A stretch of DNA of 64,000 nt. Source: Ashinkailepas kermadecensis (lineage: Eukaryota > Arthropoda > Thecostraca > Neolepadidae). The notes beneath the pieces were generated by a model that worked only from the letters and a program-made list of their open reading frames with translations, made no database searches and was not told the origin of the DNA. A program made the position numbers and the translations under genes. Position 1 is the stretch's first letter; every line of letters begins with the position of its first letter. The DNA is taken from positions 345,001 to 409,000 of the forward strand of contig JAOTOM010004878.1 in assembly GCA_034440615.1 (NCBI GenBank), given 5' to 3'. This document shows, one piece after another, positions 21,336 to 34,788 of this stretch.

Positions 21336-22831
21336 TGAGGTGAAAATGGTGTAGAGCATGTCGTCTTCGGAGAAACGTGAAGCGGACGTTGGCGGTAGGG
21401 CATTCCAGCCGCACACCTTTGTTGAGACTTGAGATAATGGGAACCTTTTCGTTTTGGTTAATTTAATTTTGGTTCACGAAATCTCGATTAAAAATGTATC
21501 CACGTCTTCAATGTCTTTTTGCAAGACGAAAAAAAAGTGAATAGCGTCTTGCAACACCATTGGTTTTCGTCAGGTGTAACCTGGTCCAAATATCCTTGCG
21601 ATTATTGGGATCAGGTGAGGTACCTGTTGTGATTTCCTCGTTGTTTGCTTCTGAAGTGCAATCCTGTACTGTAGCTAGGGAAGTAAGAGCAATCGCAGTC
21701 TTTGTATAGTAATTCTCTAACCAGTGCTCCAAGTCGTTTCAAAACGGACAATTTCTCGGGTCCTTTTATTCGTATGGTATCTTTATAGAATGCCGTCAGT
21801 GGAAATGAAGAGCTGACGAAATGCATTGTTGAGATGAAATTTATATTGGAAATGAGGCTGTGGAATATATAATGTTTGGGAAATAAGGCTGTGGAATATA
21901 TAATGTTTGGGAAATAAGGCTGTGGAATATATAATGTTTGCAATGGTCCGTTTCGGAAGTGATAATTACGCAGGTGGAGTGGACAATGCTGGTATCTATT
22001 TGGTTTTGGTAATGCGGAGATATTTGTGTGCCACTCTCAGTGAAATTCAGGGTCAAGCAACATTGGTTGCAATGGAATAACATGCTGCCAGAGGCTAAAT
22101 GAAGCTTAAAATCATAATACATGCTTACAGAACATTTTCCACAAAATAAGCCGGCACGAGGTGCATCAAGTTACACATGTGCACACACCTTATCACCGCT
22201 GAACAATAGCAAAAGATTGAAAAGAAAGATTGATCATGAAATACTGAATCACGAAATAGAAAGAAGAAGTGATTCACCAAAGCAAAAAGAATTAACGAAC
22301 GAACCATTGCTAAACTAGGAACATGTCAAGATTAAGTCTTCAGGTAGGGTCGGTGGAAGGAAAGACATGACAAATGTCCTATTAGCAGGGTATCATGCCT
22401 GGCGTTGTTGCTCTCCAAGATACAATACGACCAATCTTCATACACTTAGTTATTGGTGTAGGGTGAAAAATGCACTTTTGCCCATATCACTATGTTTGTG
22501 TTTGATATTGACGCAAAACTGCTAAACAGGAACATGCAAAGTATTAACCCCGTAAGAATTCCAATCGGTTGCATCTATGGTATCGATGTTACCTATCACC
22601 ATCGATGATTCAATACATGCCTTCAATTGCATCCAAAATTGTATGTCCAATGATAGGTAGAATCATTTATGGTTCGACTACATTTTGCGTCGCGTACTGT
22701 TATTCAAGTCTAGCATACATAGTTCTGCGCTTGTTTACGTGCTTGACTCATGCTCCAGTTATAACTTACAATAACTACAACAACTGCAATAGCTTACATG
22801 TACTACAATTCCCACCGCTGTCTCTGGGGTC
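21336..22831. other. Unassigned DNA
   Basis: No gene is recognised apart from a small 31-bp tandem repeat at 21,856-21,948. Short frames on both strands overlap and lack motifs. Confidence 0.4.
21856..21948. repeat. 31-bp tandem repeat, three copies
   Basis: GGCTGTGGAATATATAATG starts at 21,856, 21,887 and 21,918, so the period is exactly 31 bp. Confidence 0.9.
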
Positions 22832-23280
22832 TTAATCCGCCCCCACCCCCTTCGGCGGATCGTGAAAAACGGCGCGCGGTAGCTCGAAGAAATTTGGCAT
22901 ACTTTTTTCCACATGCATTTTACATGTTGTGGGAACATTCTGAGGTCAGATAATTCACGGTCAGCTAGTCAGTCAAGGTCAAGTGAAGTCACCTCAAAGA
23001 ACGTCCAACTATTCGCCACACTTTAACAGGTCAAGATATTTGAATGATAATTTCAGCATTTACTTATCTTCAGAGACACAACAAAACGCACCACAGGAAA
23101 TTTGGCAGTGTTGCATTTTTCATGACATTCGTTTCGTATGTTTGCCCATTATTGATAAAATCGATAAGATTCTTGCTAAAGTATGCAATTTTTATAAGGC
23201 TAAGTTTACTTCAAACAACGTTTCCCGGTGTACTCTACTCATTAGAAAACGATAAATTCAAACATGGAAAGTTCAAAATT
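22832..23280. mobile_element. TTAA-type element family A, copy 2, truncated
   Basis: The segment begins at a TTAA followed by CCGCCCCCACCCCC. It then shows the family order: GGCGCGCGGTAGCTCG, TTTGGCATACTTTTTTCC, TGTTGTGGGAA, and AGGTCA and related motifs at 22,950-22,995. Similarity fades near 23,280 and no right terminus is seen. Confidence 0.55.
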
Positions 23281-26200
23281 TTGCCACTTAGACGTACAGC
23301 CTACAAGAAGCCTATAACCAGATACCTCTACGAGTCATCCCAAGAAGAACCCGCCTATAAGAATAACCAGACACCCCTATAAAACACCAGTTACGACAAC
23401 AACCCCCACTACCAGACCTAACGGACCCTCACCACCCACCCTTATCAAACCGACCAGACGGGTGACCCCGCCCCGACCCCGCCGCCTTACACATGGCGCC
23501 CTAAACGTGGGGTGACACGACTTACAATAAACCTTCATCCCCCTCGCCTCACTAGACCGACCCGACGAGATACGCCTGCCCCCTACCTTGCCGCTCTACA
23601 CAACTAAGCATATCCTACTGATGTTCGTTCACCTAGAACCTACTGATAATCGATTGCCTACAACATACTGATGCAGGGCTGGATATCTTTCACAAAGCCA
23701 GGGAGGCCCATGTCCCTATTTGCAATGCCTATTTTCAGATTGAATAGGGAAAATGACAACTTAACATTAGCAGGGCACCAAACCAGGGGGTCCGAAGTCA
23801 GCCTGAAGCTGACTTCAAGCTCTTTACTGTGCAATAACTTGCATTGTGGAACACAGCAATACATATTGGACTCGCACACCTTATCCATTATGTTCACATC
23901 TATGCAAGAACCTTCACAATTTCAAACTTCAAAGACCTGATAAAAACGTATTCGGGTAAGCTCAATGCTATTTCCATGCATGTCACTCTGGTTTATCTGC
24001 ATTCTCATTTCCAAATTGTTTTTGGTGGCGCGCGAGATTTGTCACACTTTTATCTCAAACCCAGCAGTTCAACATGTCCGTCGATAGGTGGCAACTCTTT
24101 CGCCTTGAACCGTGGATAATGAGCCCCCCACTAAACACCTCAGGTGCTCCACCTCCCTTGCTAACACCTCCACCTTTCTACTCAAATCATCGATAATCCC
24201 CTACATTCACACATTTCACAGCCACGTTCCATATGTGTTGTGACGGTCGCTACGGGCGAGACCGGTAGCCACCTAGCGGTGTGAAAGTGCACTACAGTTT
24301 GGCGCAGGGGTCTCGATTTTTGAAGAAAAAAAGCATTGGGGAGGCCGAAGTGTCAACACACTAGAACCCCCACCCCCTCCCCAACTGACAAAAACTCATC
24401 AGATTTCGCCCACTTTATTTTCAGATCTCAGAAATTCTTCATTTTTTATTTGACGATGTATGTGTTTTTTTTGTTCACCATCCTCAGCAACGGGAAAAAT
24501 CGTCCCATAACAGGTGAATTCACATAAGTAAAAGAGCAGTACACAATACATGTCCACATAACAACTCTGAATCATGGCATGCGACTAGTGTCATACAGTG
24601 GGTTCGGGTCCATCGTCATCGTCACCGTCACCGTCACCGTCACCCTCCCCCTCACTCCACACTACAACAACACACCCCGGCTTAAATAAAATGTTTCAGC
24701 GCCCATATACACCGGTTTTGATGGAACATCGCAGCACAGCAGACCTGAACATTGATGGCGATAGGTGAAGATATTTCCTTGGTGCCTAACATTAGGGAGG
24801 GGCGAAGCCATAGTTCTGGTGGGGTGCGTTCTGGGTCGGGGAAGGGGCACAGCTTCCACAAAAGGATATAAATTGAAAACAATGTCATCTGAACAAGCAT
24901 GTGCACTGATGCAGCCATGGCGATCGCCGAGTATAGTCCGTCAACACACACAACACCAAGCAAACTCAAATGCACAACGGATCACAGACATCAATCAGCG
25001 CAATCGTTCTACCATTTGTTTTTTTTTTAAACAATAATCTGAAGACTCCGTCCGTACCCAATGGCGCAGCCAAGAGCAAGAATGGGACACACTGGGTACA
25101 TATCTCTCCGGTCACGGCCAAGGAGTTCGAAAATATCAGCAGAGGAAATTCCCAGAACGCCACCGGATGGTTTTGAAATTGATATGTCGGCTCGATATGT
25201 TTCCTTGCTCGAGTCGGAAATGAAAAAGTACAAAACTTCGGAAAGTGGGAATAATGACAGAAATCAAAACAGTTCTCAAATCGGCGGAAGTGGTATGGTC
25301 CCCGCCCAGGGTGTGTCGCAACAGAAGCATTTTTGCTGCAACCCTGTTAGTACTTGCAATCCTTTCCATCTCAAAAGAAAGGTCAAGTGCGGATATTTCT
25401 ATACATTTGGTGGTGCTTGGACCCCACCTTATTTGCCTTCTTGACCTCATTGACCAATTTGATTTATACTTCTCCTTTACATTCACTTCGAACGGATCAA
25501 GGAGGATAATATTCCAAAATCTCCAACATTTCCCCATTCGCAATAGTTGCAGCATAGCAACACCAAACTTAGAGCATACTGTGCTTTCATTAAATCAAAC
25601 AACTGTGCTTTCCAGAAATTGTAATTAAGGTCAAGGTTACTAAACTGAGGCCCGGTCAAATTATCTCTTCTTATTGTAGTAAGGGGAAACCCTTCGTCCA
25701 GAACATGATGCAAGTACGATATAGACATTCTGCTTTCAAATATATGACAAGGTCAATGGCATCAGATCAGGTCAAGTATCATGTATATTCTACACTGTCG
25801 TCTTGTATGTGTAGTTGGGATTTATGTGCGCGTCAGCTACTTCGGCGATATTGCGCCCGCACTGTCGTCTTACGCAGAATGCTACTGTTCCTTGTGAAGT
25901 TAAATTTGAATTCGGTTTCAGAGCCACCTAAGTAGAACAACGCGACATTATGTGGACAACCAATGACCTGAGAGGACCCGACTTGGTGTGACCGGAACCT
26001 ATTCATTTATGTTCCGGGGGACATATAAAGAGGTGCAAAATGTCGGACAACAAGAACAAATGGCACACGAAAGAGGAGTTTTCGTTTCGGTACGAGGGAC
26101 ACGAATAAGGTCACAGTGGTGCCGCACCTGAAAGCATTTCTGGCCGCGCCGCTATCAATGTCTGTAATCACTACCCTCGTGGAGGAAAGGTCATTATCGC

Positions 26201-26744
26201 TGCTAACAGAATATGCTTTTCTGATGGCGTCAATATTCATTGATCGAAATTGGCAACAAGAGCAGCTGAGGTCAAGCAGATTCAATGGTTGTGACGAATT
26301 AGGAAATATTAATACATGGGTGGCATGGGTGCCTATTGATGGTGAGGTGAACGGTAGGATGCGGGGAAAGTGACAACGAATGCACAGAAAACTGTTCAGA
26401 AAGATGATGCAAGCCGCAACTAATCCCACACCGTTCACTGTGACGGACCAAGGCCATGAAGTACGCACCGTCCATCAGGGTTGGATTTATTCTTTGTAAC
26501 CCTGGATGAGGAGAGGACAATTTCTGAGTGATGTAATACGGAAAGGATATTTTGCTTCAAACTAGTGACATCAGAATCTCACTTTGCAGTTTCCGGTGAA
26601 TCTTGAGCACTTTATCACAGGGCAATTCATTGTCGAACAACACCATTAAACGTTCAAATGGAAAACACGGAGGATAATTTTGTGAAGAGGATAACGCTAT
26701 GGATGGCAACAATCCAGAAAAAGACGGTTTTCTTCGACCCTGAC
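23281..26744. other. Unassigned DNA
   Basis: No gene is recognised. It includes a short (GTCACC)n microsatellite at 24,621-24,645. The moderately long open frames near 25,061-25,628 run on both strands without conserved motifs. A hAT-terminus-like string, AATGGCGCAGCCAAGAG, occurs at 25,061 without a visible partner. Confidence 0.35.
24621..24645 (+). repeat. (GTCACC)n hexanucleotide microsatellite
   Basis: Four copies of GTCACC, preceded by the related CATCGTCATC. Confidence 0.85.
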
Positions 26745-27352
26745 GTCCACTGTGGCGGCTCAGGGCCGCAGAGCACACCGTCCACTGTGGCAGACGAGAG
26801 CCGAGGAGCACACCGTCCACTGTGGCGGCCGAGAGCCGAGGAGCACACCGTCCACTATGTCGGACCAGGGCGAAGTACACACCGTCCACTGTGGCGGGCC
26901 AGGGTCGCAGAGCACACCGTCCGCTGTGGCGGACCGGGGCCGTGGGGCACACCTACTATAGCGGACCAGAGCCGCGAAGCACACCATCCACTCTGGAGGA
27001 CCGGTGCCGCGGAGCACATGTTCCACCGTAACTGACCGGGACCGCGGAGCACACCGTCCACTGTGGCGGACTGGGACCACGGGGCACACCGTTCATTGCG
27101 GCGGATCAGGGCCGCGGAGTACATCATCCACTGTGGCGGATCAGGGTCGCGGAGTACACCGTCCACTGTGGTGGATCGGGGCCGTGAAGCAACCTAATAT
27201 GACGGACCAGGGCCGCGAAGCACACCGTCCACTGCGTCGGATCAGGGCCGTGGAGTACATCATCCACTATGGCTGACCAGGGTCGCAGAGCACACCGTCC
27301 ACTGTGGCGGATCAGGGCCTCGGAGTACACCGTCCATTGCGGCGGATCAGGG
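26745..27352. repeat. 35-bp minisatellite, about 17 copies
   Basis: The motif CACCGTCCACTGTGGCGGA recurs every 35 bp (for example 26,778, 26,813 and 26,848 by its CCGTCC) with moderate divergence. Several frames on both strands stay open, giving repetitive proteins that I do not regard as genes. Confidence 0.9.
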
Positions 27353-27639
27353 CCATCAACAAGCCAAATTATATAATGTCACGGCAGTAGCGTACCCGGG
27401 ATTTGTGCTAGGGGGGTGGGGGATCAAACCGATTTGGAACGGACCCACGTACCCCAATTCGATGTATTATCATGTATCATCAATTAGATGTATTAGTTCT
27501 CTTCTTCCCGCATTTTCTGGTGGTTAAGAAATCCGGAGACACTGAGCTTTGATGCACCTCATCCTTTTGGTTAAATATGCTCCCAGGTTGGCTACCGACC
27601 CTAGCTAGGTGTTCGTTTTTTATCCGTTGCGTTTTTCTT

Positions 27640-28345
27640 CGTCTACTGATGTGTTTTACGGTTCCAGCCAATTTTTGTGAGGGGCCCGGCACAAGTTTGT
27701 GACCCGACTCTTTTTTTAAACCTTTGTTACTTTTTGCACATCGACGATATTTGTAGGTGTCGGCGCGTTGTCGAAGACGCCGATGTGTTTATTTAGTGCC
27801 CGGTCTTCCTGTTCCTTTTCTACGACCAATTGGTTTTTTTCACGGTCCAGCCCGTTTTTGAGGTCCCGTGCGGTATTATGGCCCCGGTGTGCCTTGATAC
27901 CGCACGAGGCCTTGCTCAATGAGTGTTTTTTTTCCAGCCGATGGCACTATTGAGAGTAGGAAGGCCCTTCGAAGAATTTTCTTTCGGGAACTATTCCGAA
28001 TTTTCCGGTGCTCGGGACGATAACCTTGTGATTTGGGGGTCGAAGTCTATTTTTTGTCAGCCACATGCGCGATATTTTTGGGCCCCGGTACATTTTTCGG
28101 GCTCCTGGTGCGATATTTTTTTCGGTGCCCCAACAGGTTTCTTTTCCGTGGCCTGACACCTTCTTTTTTAGGTGTCTTTGACACATTTTTTGTGTCCGCA
28201 TGGTGACAATCCGAGTAGAAATTGATTTTGAGGAAGCCAGCTGCGACTTGTCGGGATCCGGCGAGACTTTTTGGCCCCCAGTTAGATTTTCCAGGGCAGC
28301 GGCATGAAATGGTTTGGTCTAAGTGCGATTTTTTGGGCTTCGCGG
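27640..28345. repeat. Degenerate GGGCCCC/ATTTTT minisatellite, block 1
   Basis: Units of roughly 30 bp alternate a GGCCCCGGT-type motif with a GCGATTTTTT-type motif. They recur, more regularly, at 29,830-30,190, suggesting one expanded repeat split by 28,350-29,830. Confidence 0.55.
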
Positions 28346-29829
28346 TCACACTGAAAACAAAATTACCCGGCTGAAAACAAAACTACCCACGGTTCACGGG
28401 TAACTCTTTCATGGCACCCAATGATGGCAAACAGCACCCCTGGGTAGAGCAGAGATGTAACATTTGGGAAGCATAATAGTGGATTCTAGTGCAATCTGGT
28501 CATGCTTCACGTTGCTTGATGTTTGTTTGTGGAGCAGGTAAATTGTGACAACACAAAGCTGGGTCAGAAAAAATGAATAGCACACACCCCATTTCTCAAC
28601 AGTATATGTCTCCCAAGAAGCACGAGCCTGACCACCCTAATTCAGCCCATATTGTTTTTTCAAGGGGTGTAACTGTGTCAATTTGTTTTCATAAAGTAAC
28701 TATGGTCTTCTGTCAGTCTCAGTTATTGAGTTAAGCATGTGAGGGACCCTTACTAGATAAATTGATATGCATTTGTGGGTAATCAAATCAAAAGTAAAAA
28801 CGGATTGCGAAAATATTGCATGAACATATGGGACCCGTGCAGAAGTCAGAGGTGGAATTTGCTGTACCTCTGAAGGCATCCCAGGTTGGAAAACTAGTGT
28901 TAAATGGAATAAGGTTGAATGTGGAAGGTTAAATGGAATAAGCGGAACAGTAAAATGAAATAATAAGGTCTCGAGCTGGAATAGGGACGAATGAAGCAAA
29001 GTCGAAAGTTGAATAGCATCGAATGGAATGTCGAAAAGTAGGTGCTGCTGTACTAGTATTAAATGGCGGAATGTTCAAAAGTAATAGGGTCATATGGAAC
29101 AGGATCAAAAGTGGAATAGCATCAAATGGAATAGTCAAAAAGCAGCTGGAGATAGGAGAGACTGGGATGGCATCAAATGGAACAATGCAAAACTTAGGCC
29201 AGTGATACGATAAATTTGTGCTTCAAGGCGTTTTATGAATTTTCAAAATTCCTTTTTCCAATGCAAGGCTTATGAGTGTGGTTAATATGATGTGACCACT
29301 AATTTCCGGTGCAAATGCTCACTTTTCACTTGGCAGGCAAAAAATTAGCACCAAAAAAGAAGCCTTCAGTTAGGTAACAGGATAAAATATTGTTAAAAAT
29401 TAAATGAATTATAACCTAACCTAATCTACCTAGCCTAGCCTAACCACCCATGTAGGAGGAAACATTAAAAAAGGAATAACCTCAAACATTTTTTAAACCA
29501 TAATTTTTCAGCTTAAAGAACGTAGCCTAACCAAAACTAACCTGGCCTAACCTATTTTTGAAGAAAATAAAGTCGAAAATTTCCTGATTTTTTTTTACAA
29601 ACATTTTTTTAACTAAATAATCCTAGCCTAACCAATAACCCTTTGATTGCTTCATCGTGGTAAAATGTGTGGAAACCTTGTATTGTGACTGATCTTAAGC
29701 ACAATAATGTTGGTAAATTTGTGCTTGAAGGTGCGTTATGAATCCTTTGAATTTAATTGAATTTACCATTTCAATTTTACCATGCAATTTTGTAAATTGC
29801 ATTGGTAATTGAATTTAATCCATTTGTTG
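28346..29829. other. Unassigned DNA with GGAATAG-rich and CCTAA-rich patches
   Basis: At 28,900-29,180, AAATGGAATA.. motifs recur irregularly. Degenerate CCTAACC strings lie at 29,405-29,450 and 29,525-29,640. No gene is recognised. Confidence 0.4.
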
Positions 29830-30190
29830 GATGATCCCAATGAGACTTTTGGAGCCCCGGTGCGACCTGTCATGCTCCTAGCGTAATTTTCAGTGGCCCG
29901 GGCAAGAATTCTTGGTACCCCCAGGCTCAGCGTGATTTTCAGGGGCACCGGCCCGACCGTTTGTGCCCCGTCGTGATTTTCTTGAACCCAGCACGACTTT
30001 TTTGGGCTCCCAGCGTGAGTTTCAAGGGCCCAGGTGCGAACTTTTGAGGCCCAGCGTCATTTTCAGGTGGCCCTTAGCGACTTTTTTTGGCCCCTAATGT
30101 GATTTTTCTGGGGCCCGGTGCACTTTTTGGGCCCCAAGGGTGATTTTTTAGGGAGCCTGGCGCAATTTTTTCCGCGCTCGGTGCGATTCT
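29830..30190. repeat. Degenerate GGGCCCC/ATTTTT minisatellite, block 2
   Basis: About twelve units with the consensus GTGATTTTC.AGGGGCCCGG are seen, varying in length around 30 bp. Confidence 0.6.
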
Positions 30191-30555
30191 TGTGGGCACC
30201 ACAACCTGTCTGGGGGGGGGAATGCACACAATGCCCCCTTCCTGAATTCCGTACGCCACTGTGCCTTGCAGTACCGTAGCATAAGCATCCTGGAATAGCT
30301 CATCTGTTTCATCACTCACACGTGATTTCAACTCCCGAGTTATCTAGACAGTTTGAGGGATGTCAAGCATCTGCTACATGGATAGGCAAGGATGAACTAT
30401 TAGCAGGGGTGTTGTTTTGTATACTTTTGGAGGGAGCCCCTCAACGTTCAATTTTGCCCCTCCAATAGTGAAAATGCCCCCCCCCACAAAAAAAATATAT
30501 ATATGAAGTGGAAATTGGCATGTAGCGAAAAGCATAAAATTGTGGGCTGCGAACG

Positions 30556-30781
30556 GAGTGGGAGCACCGATGCCTCCGCCGATGGTCCCGCCGATGCTCC
30601 CGCCGATGGTCCCACTGATGGTCCTGTCGATGGTCCCGCTGATGGTCCCACCGATGCCCCCGCCGATGGTCCCGCCGATGCCCCCGCCGATGGTCCCGCC
30701 GATGCCCCCGCCGATGGTCCCGCCGATGCCCCCGCCGATGGTCCCACCGATGGTCCCGCCGATAGTCCCGCAGATGGTTCT
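30556..30781. repeat. 12-bp GATGGTCCCGCC minisatellite
   Basis: Nineteen or so 12-bp units alternate mainly between GATGGTCCCGCC and GATGCCCCCGCC. Because 12 is a multiple of three, the frames stay open as Asp-Gly-Pro-Ala or Gly-Gly-Thr-Ile repeats. The minus-strand frame also runs beyond the array. Confidence 0.92.
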
Positions 30782-30803
30782 GGAACTAGTCACATCCGTC
30801 CGT

Positions 30804-31366
30804 TCACTCTGGTGACCTATCACCCAGAATGGTTTCCAGGCGACTGACCGCCATCGTCAACGTCGCTACAATACCATGTAGTGTGGCCAGCGTACTAGTG
30901 TCCGGAGAGACTGCGCCGACTGGAACCGTCTGCGCTGCTGAGCATCCTACCGTCATTGCTGGCACCAGGCCTGAAGCCAAGGCTTCCAAGAATCCTTTCT
31001 GCTGCGGTAGCAAGTTGGTCCAGAGGAGCTTCCTCTGACGGCACAGATAATGCTGCCCAAGCCTGCGGTAGCCGTTGAAGAAATAGTCTTCAACCGCTCA
31101 TGGACGTGGGGAGCATCCCCTGTTGTACTCAGTCCTGAGTGCATCCACAGGAGCAGTTGGGACAGTTTCTGGTCTTCGAGCTGCTGACGGGGCATTAAGA
31201 TTTCCTGGAGGGCCGCTCGCGATTGCGCCACCCTACGCATCAGGGCGTCAATAAGGGTCACGAAACTGGGCGTCTTGGCCGTGATAATATCCGCGCCTGC
31301 GTGGTGATCGACACAGAAAGACTTGCCACCAGCAGGTCGAACTTGGTGCTGTCTTCTTGAATTCAA
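30804..31366 (-). pseudogene. Coding-like remnant, family unknown
   Basis: Two minus-strand frames (31,366-30,953 and 31,013-30,804) read as one broken helical protein. They include TLIDALMRRVAQSRAALQEI, KLSQLLLWMHSGL and PQQKGFLEALASGL, followed by TMAVSRLETILGDR. A frameshift lies near 31,040. Composition differs from flanking non-coding DNA and suggests a decayed transposon or host exon. I do not recognise the family. Confidence 0.3.
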
Positions 31367-31482
31367 GCCACCCGAAACGCACAGTTCGTCTGCGTCGGCT
31401 AGAGGTCCAACTTCTCCGGAGAAAGAAGAAAACTGTGATAGCCTGAACGCGGCCAGCTACTGGTTTGCAGATGCAGGAGTGT

Positions 31483-32201
31483 CAGGGGCAGATACAGGGC
31501 TGGAGGTAACTGGGGGCATATGCTTCCCTCTTATGGATGGTGGCCGCTCTTCCAGCCGGGGAAAGGCGCTCACCCGGAAAGGCTGGAGTGAACCCCCTAT
31601 AATTTGTATAGTCAGAAGCGTCCCTCCGAGATAAAAAGACGCCTCTGCAGTGCGCTCGAATGGACCCGCTCGAATTTTTCGGCCAAAGGCTCCCCTCGGA
31701 AGGAAAAGACAACCCACCAGGCAGGAGAGGGGTCAGAAATTGGCATGAGGGAAGCTTGGTCTCTGGAGGAGCGCCTCTAGCTGAAAAAAAATGACTGGTG
31801 GGGTGCACTCGGACCTTTCCGGAGGGGCATCTTTACGTTCCAAGGTGCGCAGGTGGCTGAAAAATTCGGGGGTTCACTCAAGCACATTGGATGGGGTCTT
31901 TTCGTCCAAGGAGCGACTCTGGCTGAATCATTCAAGGGGGATGCACTCGAGCACACTGAAAGGGCACCTTTTCTCTGAGATGGACACTTCTGGCTGGACA
32001 ATTCGATGGGGATGCACTCGAGCTCCCCCGGAGTGGAGCATTTTCCCGGCCGAAGGGGCGCCAACTTCCATGTCAGCACATGTTTTCAGTGCCACCCCTG
32101 TATCCGCCCTTGCCTCCAAGTACTTTTGTAGTGGCGTCCTTCCAAGGAAATGGTACCGCTTCAGACAAGTGCCCCCATCACAATTCCTGAATCCGCCCCT
32201 G
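31483..32201. mobile_element. hAT-like MITE, copy 3
   Basis: It starts CAGGGGCAGATACAGG, and its far end read inward is CAGGGGCGGATTCAGG, an imperfect 16-bp terminal inverted repeat. AGGAGT lies close outside both ends (31,475-31,480 and 32,204-32,209), a possible partial target duplication. The interior has about 60-70-bp degenerate subrepeats containing GGGATGCACTCGAGC. No transposase is encoded. Confidence 0.6.
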
Positions 32202-34788
32202 ACAGGAGTCCCTGGCGCTGACAGGGCCGCAACTCCGTGGGCGTTAAAATGTTGGGCTTTGAAAATTACTTTTTTGGCACATCATCGTCTTTTTCCGGGG
32301 GCTACAGCATGGTTCCCATCATCCATCACCCGATGCCCAAACTTCAGCGAATCAGACAGCCAGAGTGGTGCACATTTTATGCCTTGTACTGCGCTTACCT
32401 GCTGTTATTCCGGCCTTCGCGTTCGCAGAAACCATGCATGCAGGCATGTGGCCAGGTTTTGTCCCAGAATTGCTTTCCCCTGCCCACATGCACCGGCTTT
32501 TTCCTAACTAGTTTTGCAGTGTCACACCCTCAATACGACTTCAACATTGATAGTCCACGTAGCAAGTGTGCGTCTGTGATAATACAGGCAGCAAATGTGC
32601 ATCTGCAAGGTTTTCGTTTGACGTTGGTGACGACGGTCCCAATTCAATATCGACATGTGTTCTGCTACTTGAGTTTAGAAATGCTACAAAACATGGATCA
32701 AGATCCTTTTACATCGCTCACGACGGCTGCTTCATTCTATCGAATGCATACCCTTACTAGTAGGACACTGGTACTGGTAACTGGGTTGAGGCTACAGAGG
32801 TGTAATATGATCGGTTTCAGGGGTGTGTTACATACATCACACATATGCATTTATGCATCTTTTTGCTGTAGTCTGGCCGTTGGTAGGAAGCCACGACAGA
32901 TCGCAAATGACGGTGTCGTTCCTAAATACTTCTGAGTTGTGTGTTATGTGCCCTCAGATTATTACAAGCGTGAAGGCGTTGTATTACTTTCTTCATCAGG
33001 GAATTTTCAACAGCCATCACATCTTTGTATTTATATGACGAGTCACTAGAATGTGAAGATCAGGATTTGCCTGATTTGATTTAGATTGCCAGATATAGCC
33101 ATACTTAGTACGTATTCGTCCACAGACGATTGCCTTGCAGCGTTCACCTTACACTGGCTGTTCAGACAGAGTGAACGATCTTTCCGAGCGAACGCAACGA
33201 TATAAATGCTAAAACCCACTTGGTCTTGCTTGCTTGGATTCTGAAGATATCTTGAACTGGGCGTTTTTCCATGTGATATGGGTATGAGATGAACAGGCGT
33301 GAAGGCGGTGCGTTAGGTAGATTTAACTGGCAACTGCACTTTATAAGGATTGAGTATTGTCATCATTCACCATCAAGAAAGAGCACATGAATATGATCCA
33401 AAATCGATTAAAAGGTTACACATAAAAACTCCACAGTTTATATTGAACGTGAGAACGCAGTTCACTCAACTGTCTCAGTGTGCGTAATGCATGTTGTTAT
33501 GGCCGATCCATGATTCCCTACCTGCAGGAGTGTTTCTGTGTGTCTTGCCCACAAATATTCATATTAATAATATATGAATAGTTCACCATCGCGCATGTGT
33601 GTTGATGGGCTCGTATATTATTGATTGATACATGAGCAACGGCGGAAATGTGGCTGGGGTACTCTTGCACACTGATAGAACTGAATGTTTTGAACATTGC
33701 ATTCGCTGGTCTTTTGTCGGGCTTTCAATTGAGTCGGACAAGTTTATACACCATAAATGATAATCTGGTCTTTTAGACGTGTGGTTGTATTTTTATCTTG
33801 ATATTGAGCATCACATCAATTGCAAATGTATACTATCAGCAGACTAAGTGGCCTAAATCTAGCGTGCAAATATAATTGAGGACAGGGTCGAAGAACTCGC
33901 GCGTCGGAGGGCCTATCACATAACGCGCACAGAAGAAGGGTGGAGGGGGGGTAATTCGGCCACTGCCCCTAAGATTCCGGACACTATCACACCATTTGGA
34001 GAGTAAATTGTGGATGTAGTGATCTCGTTTCAGTACAAATTTCATGACCCTAGGCTTTTAAGGTCAAATGGGGTCGTGATGACTGAATCACCGCACTGCC
34101 ACTGTCCTTTGTGGTATTGAACGCTCGCCGGCCCCCGCCCAGTCGGTCGATTTGGCACCGCCGCAATTCCTATGCTTACTAGCGGATTTCGATTTCGTAT
34201 TACATAGAATGCGCTTATCGATTTGTTTTCCAAAGTCACAACATTACATTACAATATCGCTGCCCGTTTATGAGATAATGCTAAAAACAAGCGCGCGGAT
34301 CACGTCCTCATCCCACTCCTTCGGTGCGCGTGTGAAACAGTCAAATCTTACACCTACATCAATCCTGTGGCACTTTGTCCCTCAATAATTTTCATAAAGC
34401 AACACCTATGACTATTAGGCAAGAGGGATACCATGGAATTCAGTTTCATAGTACCTTTGTTGCAGTACATACCTTTTTACACAGGCTGCTTTGGAGATGG
34501 ATGCGCTCCTGAAGTTTGGTCAGGGTTAGAGTTGGAAGTGGATGGAGCAGCACTGTGAAGGATACAACATATGGTTGAAAGGAGGTCTTTCTGGTTACAT
34601 TAACAATGCAGGTAATGAAGTAACACTTCCATTAATTTATTTCTATGGTGTCTTAAGTGAGCAGTAGAATCGAGATGTGTTCCTGCGATATACATTATAG
34701 AAGTAAGTTTATGATGTAGCTTTTAGACTCCAGTGGGAATGGTGCGGATTCAGTCATAAGTGGATCTGCAAACGTACTGATATGTAAA
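32202..34788. other. Unassigned DNA
   Basis: No gene is recognised. A G-run segment at 33,940-33,960 with AAGGTCAAATGGGGTC near 34,060 may be a decayed TTAA-type element. A 232-codon plus-strand frame (32,237-32,935) has no motif I can name. Confidence 0.35.

Larger units (their letters stand above)
27385..30261. mobile_element. Possible large hAT-type element remnant
   Basis: CAGTAGCGTACCCGGGATTT begins at 27,385, and the reverse complement of the segment ending at 30,261 reads CAGTGGCGTACGGAATTCAG. Both resemble the CAGTGGCGTAC-type ends seen in some hAT elements. Flanking octamers do not match and no transposase is present, so the two ends may belong to different insertions. The interior contains GGCCC/TTTTT minisatellite blocks. 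Confidence 0.3.

Noticed and set aside
20923..21414. Extending the chitin-binding protein upstream of the ATG at 20,922 because the frame stays open
   Set aside because: The upstream residues are low-complexity Arg/Ser/Ala, and the signal peptide would become internal; the ATG at 20,922 has a better context.
26745..27352. Regularly spaced 35-bp repeats, considered as a CRISPR array
   Set aside because: The repeats are contiguous and diverged, with no unique spacers, and the DNA is eukaryotic; it is a minisatellite.
27385..30261. A confident complete hAT transposon
   Set aside because: The terminal sequences are similar, but flanking octamers differ and no transposase is present; kept only as a low-confidence remnant.
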